Shown here piece after piece: positions 52,501 through 61,003 of a stretch of DNA of 64,000 nt (its first letter is position 1; every line of letters starts with the position of its first letter). The stretch is from NCBI GenBank assembly GCA_028279185.1, contig JANQSS010000051.1, positions 31,155 to 95,154 of the forward strand, read 5' to 3'. Source of the DNA: Saprospiraceae bacterium. GTDB taxonomy: Bacteria; Bacteroidota; Bacteroidia; Chitinophagales; Saprospiraceae. The translations under genes were made by a program, and so were the position numbers. The notes under the pieces are model-generated. The model was not told the DNA's origin. It saw nothing but the letters and a program-made list of their open reading frames with translations, and searched no databases.

Positions 52501-54133
52501 CCCAGGTTCTGGTCTTCATTATGAATGGAATCATGTCAATGGTTCTGACAATCCTGTATTACCAAGTGTACCTGTAGGCAATTATGCTGTTACTATATCC
52601 GTGGATGGGAGTACTTGTCCCCCATTGATTATAGATACGCTACGAATAAGGCCACCCGAAATATTTACGGTTAATTTTACAAATATCGTCGGTGCTCGGT
52701 GTCCGGGAATTTGCGATGGTCAAGCCACAATTAATGCAATAGGCGGAACAGGTCCTTTAAATTTTAATTGGAGCAGTGGAGAACAAACGGTTACTGCAAC
52801 AATGTTATGCGCCGGGGATAATTTCGTTACAGTTACCGATGACCTATGTGCTGATATTTTCACTGTTGATATTCCAGCAGGAGATTCAATAGGCATGACT
52901 TCCCAGCAACAAAATCCTATGTGCTTTGAGAGTACGGATGGATTTATTCGAATAAACCCCAGCGGCTTAAATCCACCATTTGACATAATGTGGGATGATG
53001 GACCAATAGTTCCAGATCGATTGAATTTAGCAGCGGACACATTTATTGTGACCGTGTCAGACGCGATGGGTTGCGAACGGAGAGATACTTTTGTTCTGAC
53101 CGCACCGGATGAGTTAATAGCAATGATTGAACCCAATAATTTAGGCCAAATTACATGTGCGGGTCGCGATGATGGGAGCGCCCTAATTACGACCACAGGA
53201 GGTAACGGAGGTAATTTATATACATGGTCTCCTGATGTTAGTCAATCAAACGCAGCACAATCTTTAACCCCAGGAGACTATAACGTAACGGTGACCGACG
53301 TCAATGGCTGCTCGGATACCATAAGTTTCTCCATAATGGAACCAGTGCCTATTCAATTTGTCCTGGGTGATCAGAGCGAAATAGCATGTTTTGGAGAGCC
53401 AGCTCAATTTACCGTGGATACAGCATTTAGTGGGGCCGGCGGACCTTATACATTCACGATCAATAGCGGTGCTTTGCATCCATTAGGGGAAGAAGTCACT
53501 CTTTTTGGTGGTGATTATATCGTTTCCATATTCGATTCATCGGGTTGTTTTATCGATACTGCCATAACGATCAGTCAACCTGATGAGATCGAATTGAATA
53601 TCGGCGATGATATTACTGTGGACCTTGGGGATAGTGCACGTTTAGAAATTGACTTACTATTGGGTCAGTTTCCAATCGATTCTTTTATCTGGACATCCTC
53701 CGGAAACGACCTTTCTTGCACGATTTGTGAGGCTCCATGGATAACACCTTTCTCCAATGGAACCGTTATGTTGGTGGTAGTTGATTCGACAGGATGTCAG
53801 GCAATAGATGAATTAAATGTGTTCGTAGATGCGCGAAGAAAAGTATTTATTCCAACGGCTTTTTCACCAAATAATGACGGAATAAATGACATATTTCAGG
53901 TATTCTCGGGACAAGGTGTTCAGCGCATTTTATCGATGCGAATATTTAACCGATGGGGTGGCCAGGTTTTTAGCGACAATAATTTACGCGCTTCAACTAG
54001 AGGTTCTGGAGGTTGGAATGGGACGAACAATGGAAATCCATTGACCCCAGGTGTATTTGCCTATTTAATTCAGGTTGAATTTATTGATGGACGTGTAATT
54101 GACTACAAAGGAGAGGTTCAACTTATTCGATAA
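49568..54133 (+). CDS. Large secreted cohesin-like/SprB-repeat protein with T9SS type B C-terminal domain
   Basis: A 1521-residue surface protein. The signal peptide (YIFCFIGLLCSSLLLAQ) is followed by a region of about 280 residues that I do not recognise. A cohesin-like domain follows at about residues 302-455 (GNNGDIVDIDITLENFDSLGAISFTLFWNPNVFEF). About ten SprB-like repeats then extend to residue 1350, each with '(N/S)G....I...GG..P....W' and 'Y.VTVTD.NGC' patterns. A type B sorting domain closes it (VFIPTAFSPNNDGINDIFQVFSG, RIFNRWGGQVF, GVFAYLIQVEF). SprB-type repeats occur in gliding adhesins of Flavobacterium; whether this organism glides cannot be seen here. The protein is probably displayed on the surface. 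Confidence 0.88.
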   Translation: MTSLRYIFCFIGLLCSSLLLAQVPQNVILEPASAASSRACPDRNAGTISLGQHIGQSNDVALNRSFLCLNDRLNFTHNGDQEVVDSDPNPATTPGVGYIWYTCAPTVARTTLADIQTDPCLLTTPPPALGVWVYVDDINGDALFQNSNQIGGQSIPDFFNAGEPIEVWFAPFTVDAVNAGMPVLEGSPAGPCVHANVDAAFSIVYLTPMATQRRRIVSDGAGGCLGSFELFGGLPQFDASTFYNITVEHASQPGVFGTVLPGNYGHEDEVRFSFPQEGRYVVTVEDDKSCALVFEMDVSCLNANDPVIFNIGSGSGNNGDIVDIDITLENFDSLGAISFTLFWNPNVFEFVSHSGFLIDSDAASLFNENQTALGRLQASWLSRNLVIGQIEPDGTVFMRVQYRIVGACGDETPLDFTDGSIVVDYQNRDLLFEINEGLGAVNAGVFSANAGVCPDDGTGSGSVTLTICGGDAPYMINWVGPSPGSTSMQEQNGTQLFPNLLAGNYTFSIEDDNGVIINENVVVPVGTTHDVMVDIESPTCSNVSNGRVRLDIAPPGMYDITWSTNEFNIDSIIGVGNGQYAVTVTDGNGCSVSQSFTVNTEQIQLDVDITNATCLTSMNGSISVTALGGQPFDDGTYIYQWNGFPPNRATTVILSDRGRGDYTITVTDSNGCFTEQTYTITADREIVLDREPDITHLTCFGGMNGALEIQVSTLNASNDAGYLFEWNRGGINVSSSFASAADFSNSVVGLEAGRYDVTITDFDEGLDCILDTFFTINQPDPIQAELISMTPASCNDDDGELRINAFGGLTGPGTGLFLDWETHPELIDDFPNQQGLPADTFDVIIYQTTDNGNIDLSCFLDTFFIVTGEEGPRILSYDSTSVSCGGGMDGELEVFYAPAGQVFDVAWTDQDNNTYSGNPISGLSPGTYFVTVTASPGCVSVDTVRLGPATDIVLDSVRYTTPTCPNSGNGAIAIFATGPGSGLHYEWNHVNGSDNPVLPSVPVGNYAVTISVDGSTCPPLIIDTLRIRPPEIFTVNFTNIVGARCPGICDGQATINAIGGTGPLNFNWSSGEQTVTATMLCAGDNFVTVTDDLCADIFTVDIPAGDSIGMTSQQQNPMCFESTDGFIRINPSGLNPPFDIMWDDGPIVPDRLNLAADTFIVTVSDAMGCERRDTFVLTAPDELIAMIEPNNLGQITCAGRDDGSALITTTGGNGGNLYTWSPDVSQSNAAQSLTPGDYNVTVTDVNGCSDTISFSIMEPVPIQFVLGDQSEIACFGEPAQFTVDTAFSGAGGPYTFTINSGALHPLGEEVTLFGGDYIVSIFDSSGCFIDTAITISQPDEIELNIGDDITVDLGDSARLEIDLLLGQFPIDSFIWTSSGNDLSCTICEAPWITPFSNGTVMLVVVDSTGCQAIDELNVFVDARRKVFIPTAFSPNNDGINDIFQVFSGQGVQRILSMRIFNRWGGQVFSDNNLRASTRGSGGWNGTNNGNPLTPGVFAYLIQVEFIDGRVIDYKGEVQLIR

Positions 54134-54282
54134 TAATAAGCTTTACCGGTGACGAATTTAAAATTTCGAATTATATATTTTTTTATAGAAAACTATCTCG
54201 GAAATTCTCGGGCAAAAGAAGTTTTATCGGCGCTGTAAATATTATTTAAATAGTAGCAATTAGTTAATTGCGATACCTATAC

Positions 54283-55791
54283 CTACTTTTCTTTTTTCAT
54301 TTGAGGAAAAAACAACACATCTTGAATGGAGTTGGAATTAGTCATAATCATTGCAAGTCTGTCCATGCCAATGCCAAGGCCAGCTGTTGGCGGCATACCG
54401 TATTCAAGAGCGCGTAAAAAGTCTTCATCTAACATCATGGCTTCGTCATCACCTCGCTTGCTCAATGTTAATTGTTCTTCGAATCGAACGCGTTGGTCTA
54501 TTGGGTCATTTAACTCGGTAAATGCATTACAAATTTCTTTCCCATTGCATATAGACTCAAAGCGTTCGACAAGACCAGGTTTTGATCGATGTTTTTTCGC
54601 GAGCGGAGACATTTCGATGGGGTAATCCGTAATGTGCGTTGGCTGAATTAATTGAGCTTCGCATGTCTCTCCAAATATTTCATCGATAATTTTTCCCTTA
54701 CCCATGGAAGGGTCTAGCCCAACCTGCAATTTTTTTGCAGCAGCTCGCAGTTCGTCCTCGTCCATTTCCGAAATATCAACACCGGTAAAGTGTTTTATCG
54801 CTTCGAACATTGTAAATCGCTGCCATGGCCTTTTGAAGTCAATGAGGTGCTCTCCAACTTGCACTTTCGTCGTACCATGAATATCAATGGCCACTTTTTC
54901 AATCATTTCTTCGACCGTATTCATCATCCACTCGTAATCCTTGAAGGCCACGTATAATTCGATTTGTGTAAACTCCGGGTTATGATATCGACTCATTCCC
55001 TCGTTTCTAAAGTCTTTTGAAAATTCATATACCCCTTCGAATCCGCCAACAATTAACCGCTTTAAATACAATTCATTAGCTATTCGCAAATACAATGTCA
55101 TATCCAACGTATTGTGATGCGTCTTAAAAGGCCTAGCAGCTGCGCCGCCGTAAAGAGGTTGCAAAATCGGTGTTTCCACTTCCAAATAGCCCTTGCCATC
55201 CAAAAACTCACGCATTGATCTGTACATCTGCGTTCGCTGCCGAAATACATTCTTGCTTTCTTGATTGATAATAAGATCGGCATAACGCTGTCGATATCGA
55301 AACTCTGGGTCGGTGACGGCATCGTGTACGTGGCCTTCGGCATCGGTCTTAACAACTGGTAAAGGTCGCAGCGACTTACTTAGCAGTTTCAGTGTCTTCA
55401 CCCTAATAGTCGTCTGACCGGTCTTGGTATGAAAAGCGGCGCCGGAGACATGTATTATATCCCCAATATCCAGTAACTTCTTAAATATAGTGTTGTATAA
55501 AGTTTTGTCTTCATCAGGTGCAATTTCATCTCGCGCGATATACAATTGAATAGTGCCAGTATGATCGAGCAGTTCAACAAAAGATGCTTTTCCCATCACA
55601 CGTTTCATCATTAGTCGGCCAGCGAGCTTAACATCTTGGAAATTGTTCTTTTCTGGATCAAAACTTGAAACGATTTCTTTGGATGTGGCGGTTACTTCCA
55701 CTTCTGCTCCAGGATAAGGATTAACGTTAAGTGCTCGAATTTGCTCAAGTGCGCTTCTTCGAAGTTGCTGCTGTTCGTTCAGTTCCGACAT
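54283..55791 (-). CDS. lysS: Lysyl-tRNA synthetase, class II
   Basis: A 502-residue class II synthetase that charges tRNA-Lys. The N-terminal OB-fold anticodon-binding domain (VKLAGRLMMKRVMGKASFVELLDHTGTIQLYI) is followed by the catalytic domain. Motif 2 is FRNEGMSRYHNPEFTQIELY, and motif 3 near the C-terminus is GLGIGMDRLAMIMTNSNSIQDVLFFP. The length is usual. A TACCTTTG promoter element lies 17 bases upstream on the - strand. The neighbours on both sides are T9SS giants, so lysS appears as a single housekeeping gene within that region. The 149 bases after its stop, up to the convergent giant gene, show no strong terminator. Confidence 0.97.
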   Translation of the reverse strand: MSELNEQQQLRRSALEQIRALNVNPYPGAEVEVTATSKEIVSSFDPEKNNFQDVKLAGRLMMKRVMGKASFVELLDHTGTIQLYIARDEIAPDEDKTLYNTIFKKLLDIGDIIHVSGAAFHTKTGQTTIRVKTLKLLSKSLRPLPVVKTDAEGHVHDAVTDPEFRYRQRYADLIINQESKNVFRQRTQMYRSMREFLDGKGYLEVETPILQPLYGGAAARPFKTHHNTLDMTLYLRIANELYLKRLIVGGFEGVYEFSKDFRNEGMSRYHNPEFTQIELYVAFKDYEWMMNTVEEMIEKVAIDIHGTTKVQVGEHLIDFKRPWQRFTMFEAIKHFTGVDISEMDEDELRAAAKKLQVGLDPSMGKGKIIDEIFGETCEAQLIQPTHITDYPIEMSPLAKKHRSKPGLVERFESICNGKEICNAFTELNDPIDQRVRFEEQLTLSKRGDDEAMMLDEDFLRALEYGMPPTAGLGIGMDRLAMIMTNSNSIQDVLFFPQMKKEK

Positions 55792-55796
55792 GGTAT

Positions 55797-55816
55797 AAAT
55801 TTGCGCCCAAAGGTAG
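55797..55816. promoter_or_regulatory. Back-to-back -7 elements of lysS and the following giant gene
   Basis: TACCTTTG on the - strand (55816-55809) fits lysS, with its ATG at 55791. TAAATTTG on the + strand (55797-55804) would serve the + strand giant gene with a leader of about 175 bases. The + element is less certain because it lies inside the lysS leader. Confidence 0.4.
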
Positions 55817-55983
55817 TTGCTGTGTCTGAATATTAATGTTTAATCGCTTGAAGTTTAATTTACCTTGTTGGGATTATCATTGATCCGCAGAAGTTCATAG
55901 AAAATTAACATATGTTTGGATCACTCATGTTATTTTTACCATCCCTTCGACCAATACCATCTTTTAATCAATCGAAACCACCA

Positions 55984-58900
55984 ATGAAAAAGCTTTTACT
56001 CGTTTTACTCACCTCCGGCTTAAGCACGGTAATGTTTGCCCAATTGACCATTGAACAGAGTGCACTGGATTATCGGATAGATTTTGATAGTACAGTTGCA
56101 AATGTGAACGAAGGTGTCTTTGAGGGGTCCGGCTTTACCCCTTCACCAAGTGCCGGACAGATAAATTCCAACGCTTTCATTGCGAATGGATTGTCAGATG
56201 GTCCCTTGGCTTACGGTGGGACCAATACTTCGGGAGATTATGCAAAAGGTGAAAGCACCGGCGACATTTTTAGTGGTGGAATTTATGCTTTCAAAACAGA
56301 TACGTCGAGCTCTGCCAATACGTTTATCGGTGTTCAACCCACATCAAGTGATTGGACACCTGGAACCATCGGCCTTCAAATAAAAAATGAAACAGATTCA
56401 GTAATAGAAGAGATTACTATTGAATATGATATTTATTTCAGAAATAATGAAAGTCGAGGTAATGATTTCAATTTCGCGCACTCTTCTGATAACGTGGTTT
56501 ATACATCTGAGGCTGCATTGGATTTTACATCACCAGAAGCTTCTGATACTATGGGATGGGTGACAGCTGCCCGATCAATAACTATAACCGGGCTCGCCGT
56601 GCCGGCAACGGGTTCTTATTATTTTCAGTGGCAAGGTGATGACAACCTCGGGGGAGGAAGTCGGGATGAATTTGGCATTGACAATATTGTGGTTAGTGTG
56701 GTGACTAATGCGTCGATGGTATGTGGAATCACTGACATAGAAGGAATTAATGCTTCATCCTGTAATGACAATGGAACGCCTACCAATACGGCTGATGACT
56801 TTTTTACAACTGATGTTTTAATAACTTACGTTGATGCTCCAGTCACTGGGGATTTGGAATTAAGATTAGCCTCAGATTCCACACTTCTGGCATCCGTGGA
56901 CGTTACGATGGCTGACTCCTCAACAGGTCATACGTTCACGACGCTGCAATTTTCAGCTGATGGAAATGATATTGGTTTATATGCTCGGTTCTCAGACGAC
57001 ACAACCTGCTCTTTGGTTGATTTGATCGCGGTGACCGGTGTATCATCCTGCCCACCCACTACTATATTTTCAATCTCTGATGCGGACTCGTGCTTTGAGA
57101 TTAATTTCGATGCAGTCACACCTGCCGTCAATGAGGCACAGTTTGACGGATCTGGATTTTCGCCTTTGCCGTCAGGGGGACAATTAAATTCCAATACCTT
57201 CATCGTTACCGGTCTTAGCGATGGAGATTTGGATTTCGGAGATACCGGAACATCGAGTGATTTTACGAGAGGAGTTTCCACAGGAGGTGTAAGCGGAGGA
57301 GGAATTTATGCATTTGAAGTTGGTACAAGTGATAGAGCACTCGGTGTGCAGCCTACTAGCGGTGATTGGACGCCCGGTACCATTGTGATGCAAATTATAA
57401 ATGAGTCTGATTCTACAATTACAGACTTAAATGTTACGTACGACATATATGTTTATAATGATGGCGATCGCAGCAATAGCTTTAATTTTTCGCATTCCGA
57501 TGATAACGTAACCTATACGGATGAGCCCAGTCTGGATTTTGCCTCACCGGAAACTGCGTCAGGATCTCCTACTTGGATAGCAACGACGAGGTCAATCGTC
57601 TTGTCTGGACTATCCATTGATACTACAGAAGTCTATTATTTAAGATGGTCAAGTACTGGGGTGTCAGGCAGTGGAGCTAGAGATGAATTTGCCCTTGATA
57701 ATATTGTATTAAGTGCTGGCGGCCCGTGTATTGATACCACATGCAATATTTCAGCAATTATTCCGGATACCGCGCTAATGTGTGATGACAATGGAACACC
57801 AAATAATTTGGATGATGACTTCTTTACATCTGATATCAAGGTAATTTTCAATAATCCATTGGCCACCGGTACATTGGACGTCTACGTTAATGGAGAGTCA
57901 ATGCCTAGTATGACAGTCGATGTCTCTATGCTTGATTCCGATTCGATGCATACGTTTTCAGCTCAGATCTTTGCAGCCGATGGCTTTGATATAAATATGA
58001 CAGCTGTATTTTCCGATGACACCGACTGCATTTTCACCGACCCGAGTGCAATAAACGGCATAGGACCTTGTGGTGATATTCCATGTGCCATGCCAGGTGA
58101 TTTAGTGCTCACTGAATTCATGGCCAACCCGGGAGACGTAAGTGACGATGATGGTGAATATTTTGAAATTTACAATCGATCCGATGATACCCTTAATTTG
58201 TTTGGATACGAGGTTTCAGACTTGGGGACGCAAAGTTTTATAATTACAGCTTCGGTTCCGGTTTTACCAGGAGAAATGGTTGTGCTTGCTAATGACCCTA
58301 ATGTTCCGGATGTTGATTATGTCTATACAGACAACCCCTCTGAGTTTTCGATTGGGAACTCGGCCGACGAATTGCTTTTACGTTGTCTGGATACCGTCGG
58401 ACCTATATTAATTACGGGTGTGGCATATGCTTCAGACGCTCCATTCGGATCAGGCAATGCCGCAGAATTGAATTGTTTGGATAATCCTGGCCCATTGTTT
58501 GATGAAAATGATTTTGTCCCTGCAACGGAAGAATTTAACTACGATGCCGATGCCGATACGGACTTTGGATCTCCCGGATTTTTGGGTAATACAGACACAT
58601 CATCAGCGATTGCTACCGAATTACAAGCGTCAGCGCCTCCGACTATTGTATCCGCTGGGATTTCGTTCGACCTAACGATTTGTGCAACCGATACCGCTGG
58701 TATTGCGCCTTGTGTATTTATGGATTACATTGTTTTGGAGCAAGTTGACGGTGCGTTGGCAACCATATCCAACGATTCTTTACCACCGGATAATGCTTGC
58801 GTCACCTTTGATATTCTTGTACCGATGATTACAGAATGTGACACATTAGTGTTTGACGCCCATTCCGATTCTCTTAACTTAGATAGCACCGTTTCGATTA

Positions 58901-60810
58901 TTGTTAAGGAAGTTGTTCACTACGAAGATTTTACGTGTAATACGCTTTCTTGGACTATCCAGAATGTCGATGGATTTTCAACCTGGGAATGTGACACATT
59001 AGGTGGTTTTGCAAGTGCTAATACATTTGGTGATGATACAACTACGGTGAGTGAAGATTGGTTGATATCGCCAGAATTAAACACCACTACTCATCGTGAA
59101 TTGTCACTGCACTTTGAAACACGAGAACGATTTGATGGACCACCCCTTGAATTTCTATATTCTCTGGACTACATCGGATCTGGAGATCCAAATGTTGGAA
59201 CATGGACGCCGATTACATTCACCTCTGATGCGAGTTCGAATGGATTTGCTTTTGGGCCTTGGACTTCAAGTGGAGATATTGATATAGAGGCCATATCATC
59301 TACTAACATATATTTCGCTTTTAAATATACTGGTTTCCCTGATGACAGTGTTGCCCATTGGCTTGTAGACAATTTCGTAATAAGTGGTTGCCCTAAAATG
59401 TGTGCTATTGATTCGATAGTTGTAGATGACATAGGCACATGTGATCCCAATACAAATATGTTTTTTGCAGATGTTGCAGTTCACTATACCGATGCCCCAT
59501 TCACAGGGCAATTAATACTTAGCGGAGATGCAAGCGATACGGTTGACGTATCGGATATGTCATTCGATCCGGAAGGGACGTCCTTCACTTTTGACAGTGT
59601 GGCCTTTACGGCAGACGGAGGATTTAAGACGATTACGGCATCGTTTACGGCTGACTCTGCATGCAGCTTGACGGTGAGCAATGTTCCAGGAACTGATATT
59701 GCATCTTGTGCCGGTGGAGCAACGGTATTCGGAGGACTCGTTGTGAATGAAGTATGGAATGACCGTTCGTTTTCAGGTGCTTCATGTTTCTCCAATAAAG
59801 CATTCATTGAGCTTCTGGTGGTTGCCTCACTTGAACAGGATACGGCGGCTCAATTCATTAACCTTCAAAATTGGATCATTGAGCCGAGCAATGATGCTAA
59901 TGATGCAGGACATATCCGCATTAAAACGGGATGTTTTACAAGTATTCCTGTGGGGGCTCTTGTGGTCATCTACAATGCTGATAACGTACCCACTGGAATT
60001 GTAGGCCCTGATGAAATGGACGCCGACTCCAACCTCGTATATTTTATTCCATCCAATAGCTCTTGTCTGGAATATACGACTCAGGCCGCATATCCCGGCA
60101 CGACATATGAAGATGGTGATTCTGGATCATGCACACATGCAAATCAACTGAGTGCTTTTGCTTCGGCATTGCCTTATGGAGTTGAAACGCGACATCCACA
60201 TAGTTTTGGCCGGACGTATAGCAATGTTTACGACGACTTGAATTTCACGCCTTCAAACATTGTCACCCCGGGTGGATCTTCTAATTTCACCTGTGGAAAC
60301 ATCGACGATGTGGCCAATGTAATACATGACCTGTCCACAACACCTGGTTTGGCAAATAACTCGGATAATGACAAATTAATTAAGGCAGTCCGCGAAGAAG
60401 CTGGAAATGTTCTGCCGTTATCCATGATGTCGACGCCAAACCCGGATGCGATTAATTATCAATTGTTCCTTGGCTCTGGGTTGAGTCCTGCTTGCGATGA
60501 AGTTGTTCCACCGGATTGTGTGGACACATTGATCGTATTGGGGCCCATAAATGTTTCGGACACCAGTTCAGCTTCCATGCTGATAGAAACATCGGGAAGC
60601 GTAATAGTAGATGGGGATGCCGTTTTCAATGCTCCTGAAATCGTGCTGAACGGAGGGTTTGAAGTTCCCTTAGGTGAGGAATTCATTACACTATTGACCG
60701 GTTGTAATCCGGCTTCATCGCGTGAAGGCTCAAATAATGGGACCGGTCAATTGCAGATTATTTCAGCCGACGCCTTAGAACAGTTTTTGAAAGAAAAACA
60801 AAAAAGATAA
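55984..60810 (+). CDS. Giant secreted modular protein (lamin-tail, choice-of-anchor domains), no typical T9SS ending
   Basis: About 1608 residues from the ATG at 55984; an upstream ATG at 55912 would place 24 residues before the clear signal peptide (KKLLLVLLTSGLSTVMFAQ). The N-terminal 700 residues are a duplication of 340 residues: a beta domain (ANVNEGVFEGSGF..., AVNEAQFDGSGF...) followed by a module opening CNDNGTP or CDDNGTP. Next come a lamin-tail domain (LVLTEFMANPGDVSDDDGEYFEIYNRSDDTLNLFG), a choice-of-anchor J-like domain near residue 978, a third, diverged module near 1139, and a second lamin-tail-like domain near 1251. The end has a stacked-strand segment (SGSVIVDGDAVFNAPEIVLNGGF) and stops at EQFLKEKQKR, unlike either T9SS sorting domain. 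The protein is exported; its final location is open. Confidence 0.85.
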   Translation: MKKLLLVLLTSGLSTVMFAQLTIEQSALDYRIDFDSTVANVNEGVFEGSGFTPSPSAGQINSNAFIANGLSDGPLAYGGTNTSGDYAKGESTGDIFSGGIYAFKTDTSSSANTFIGVQPTSSDWTPGTIGLQIKNETDSVIEEITIEYDIYFRNNESRGNDFNFAHSSDNVVYTSEAALDFTSPEASDTMGWVTAARSITITGLAVPATGSYYFQWQGDDNLGGGSRDEFGIDNIVVSVVTNASMVCGITDIEGINASSCNDNGTPTNTADDFFTTDVLITYVDAPVTGDLELRLASDSTLLASVDVTMADSSTGHTFTTLQFSADGNDIGLYARFSDDTTCSLVDLIAVTGVSSCPPTTIFSISDADSCFEINFDAVTPAVNEAQFDGSGFSPLPSGGQLNSNTFIVTGLSDGDLDFGDTGTSSDFTRGVSTGGVSGGGIYAFEVGTSDRALGVQPTSGDWTPGTIVMQIINESDSTITDLNVTYDIYVYNDGDRSNSFNFSHSDDNVTYTDEPSLDFASPETASGSPTWIATTRSIVLSGLSIDTTEVYYLRWSSTGVSGSGARDEFALDNIVLSAGGPCIDTTCNISAIIPDTALMCDDNGTPNNLDDDFFTSDIKVIFNNPLATGTLDVYVNGESMPSMTVDVSMLDSDSMHTFSAQIFAADGFDINMTAVFSDDTDCIFTDPSAINGIGPCGDIPCAMPGDLVLTEFMANPGDVSDDDGEYFEIYNRSDDTLNLFGYEVSDLGTQSFIITASVPVLPGEMVVLANDPNVPDVDYVYTDNPSEFSIGNSADELLLRCLDTVGPILITGVAYASDAPFGSGNAAELNCLDNPGPLFDENDFVPATEEFNYDADADTDFGSPGFLGNTDTSSAIATELQASAPPTIVSAGISFDLTICATDTAGIAPCVFMDYIVLEQVDGALATISNDSLPPDNACVTFDILVPMITECDTLVFDAHSDSLNLDSTVSIIVKEVVHYEDFTCNTLSWTIQNVDGFSTWECDTLGGFASANTFGDDTTTVSEDWLISPELNTTTHRELSLHFETRERFDGPPLEFLYSLDYIGSGDPNVGTWTPITFTSDASSNGFAFGPWTSSGDIDIEAISSTNIYFAFKYTGFPDDSVAHWLVDNFVISGCPKMCAIDSIVVDDIGTCDPNTNMFFADVAVHYTDAPFTGQLILSGDASDTVDVSDMSFDPEGTSFTFDSVAFTADGGFKTITASFTADSACSLTVSNVPGTDIASCAGGATVFGGLVVNEVWNDRSFSGASCFSNKAFIELLVVASLEQDTAAQFINLQNWIIEPSNDANDAGHIRIKTGCFTSIPVGALVVIYNADNVPTGIVGPDEMDADSNLVYFIPSNSSCLEYTTQAAYPGTTYEDGDSGSCTHANQLSAFASALPYGVETRHPHSFGRTYSNVYDDLNFTPSNIVTPGGSSNFTCGNIDDVANVIHDLSTTPGLANNSDNDKLIKAVREEAGNVLPLSMMSTPNPDAINYQLFLGSGLSPACDEVVPPDCVDTLIVLGPINVSDTSSASMLIETSGSVIVDGDAVFNAPEIVLNGGFEVPLGEEFITLLTGCNPASSREGSNNGTGQLQIISADALEQFLKEKQKR
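56070..58080 (+). repeat. In-gene duplication of a 340-residue unit
   Basis: The segment from about 56070 to 57050 is repeated at about 57095-58080. Shared landmarks are NEGVFEGSGF/NEAQFDGSGF, GVQPTSxDWTPGTI, SRDEFGIDNIV/ARDEFALDNIV and C(N/D)DNGTP. The motif cysteine codons at 56761 and 57781 are exactly 1020 bases apart. The protein copies have diverged considerably, so the event is old. Confidence 0.8.
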
Positions 60811-60882
60811 GTCTAAGTAAAATAATGTTGAACATAGGTAGATTGTCCTGTTAATGAAGGCTTTCAGGCAGCAAAGACTTAT

Positions 60883-60890
60883 TAACTTTG
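60883..60890 (+). promoter_or_regulatory. Possible -7 element of the last giant gene
   Basis: TAACTTTG matches TAnnTTTG, 113 bases before the ATG at 61004. The 193-base gap between the two giants has no evident terminator, so the genes might also be co-transcribed. Confidence 0.3.
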
Positions 60891-61003
60891 TATCCAACCT
60901 TCGATGGGTAAATCTTAGATTTCTGAGCGTAGCGCAGGTGACTAATGCTATGTCCATAAGTCCAAATCGAAGACACCACTGATAAACTATCTTGTATTAA
61001 TTG

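Noticed and set aside
52720..53196. 158-codon - strand frame inside the 1521-residue protein gene
   Set aside because: It is a by-product of the Ser/Thr/Gly-rich repeat coding on the other strand.
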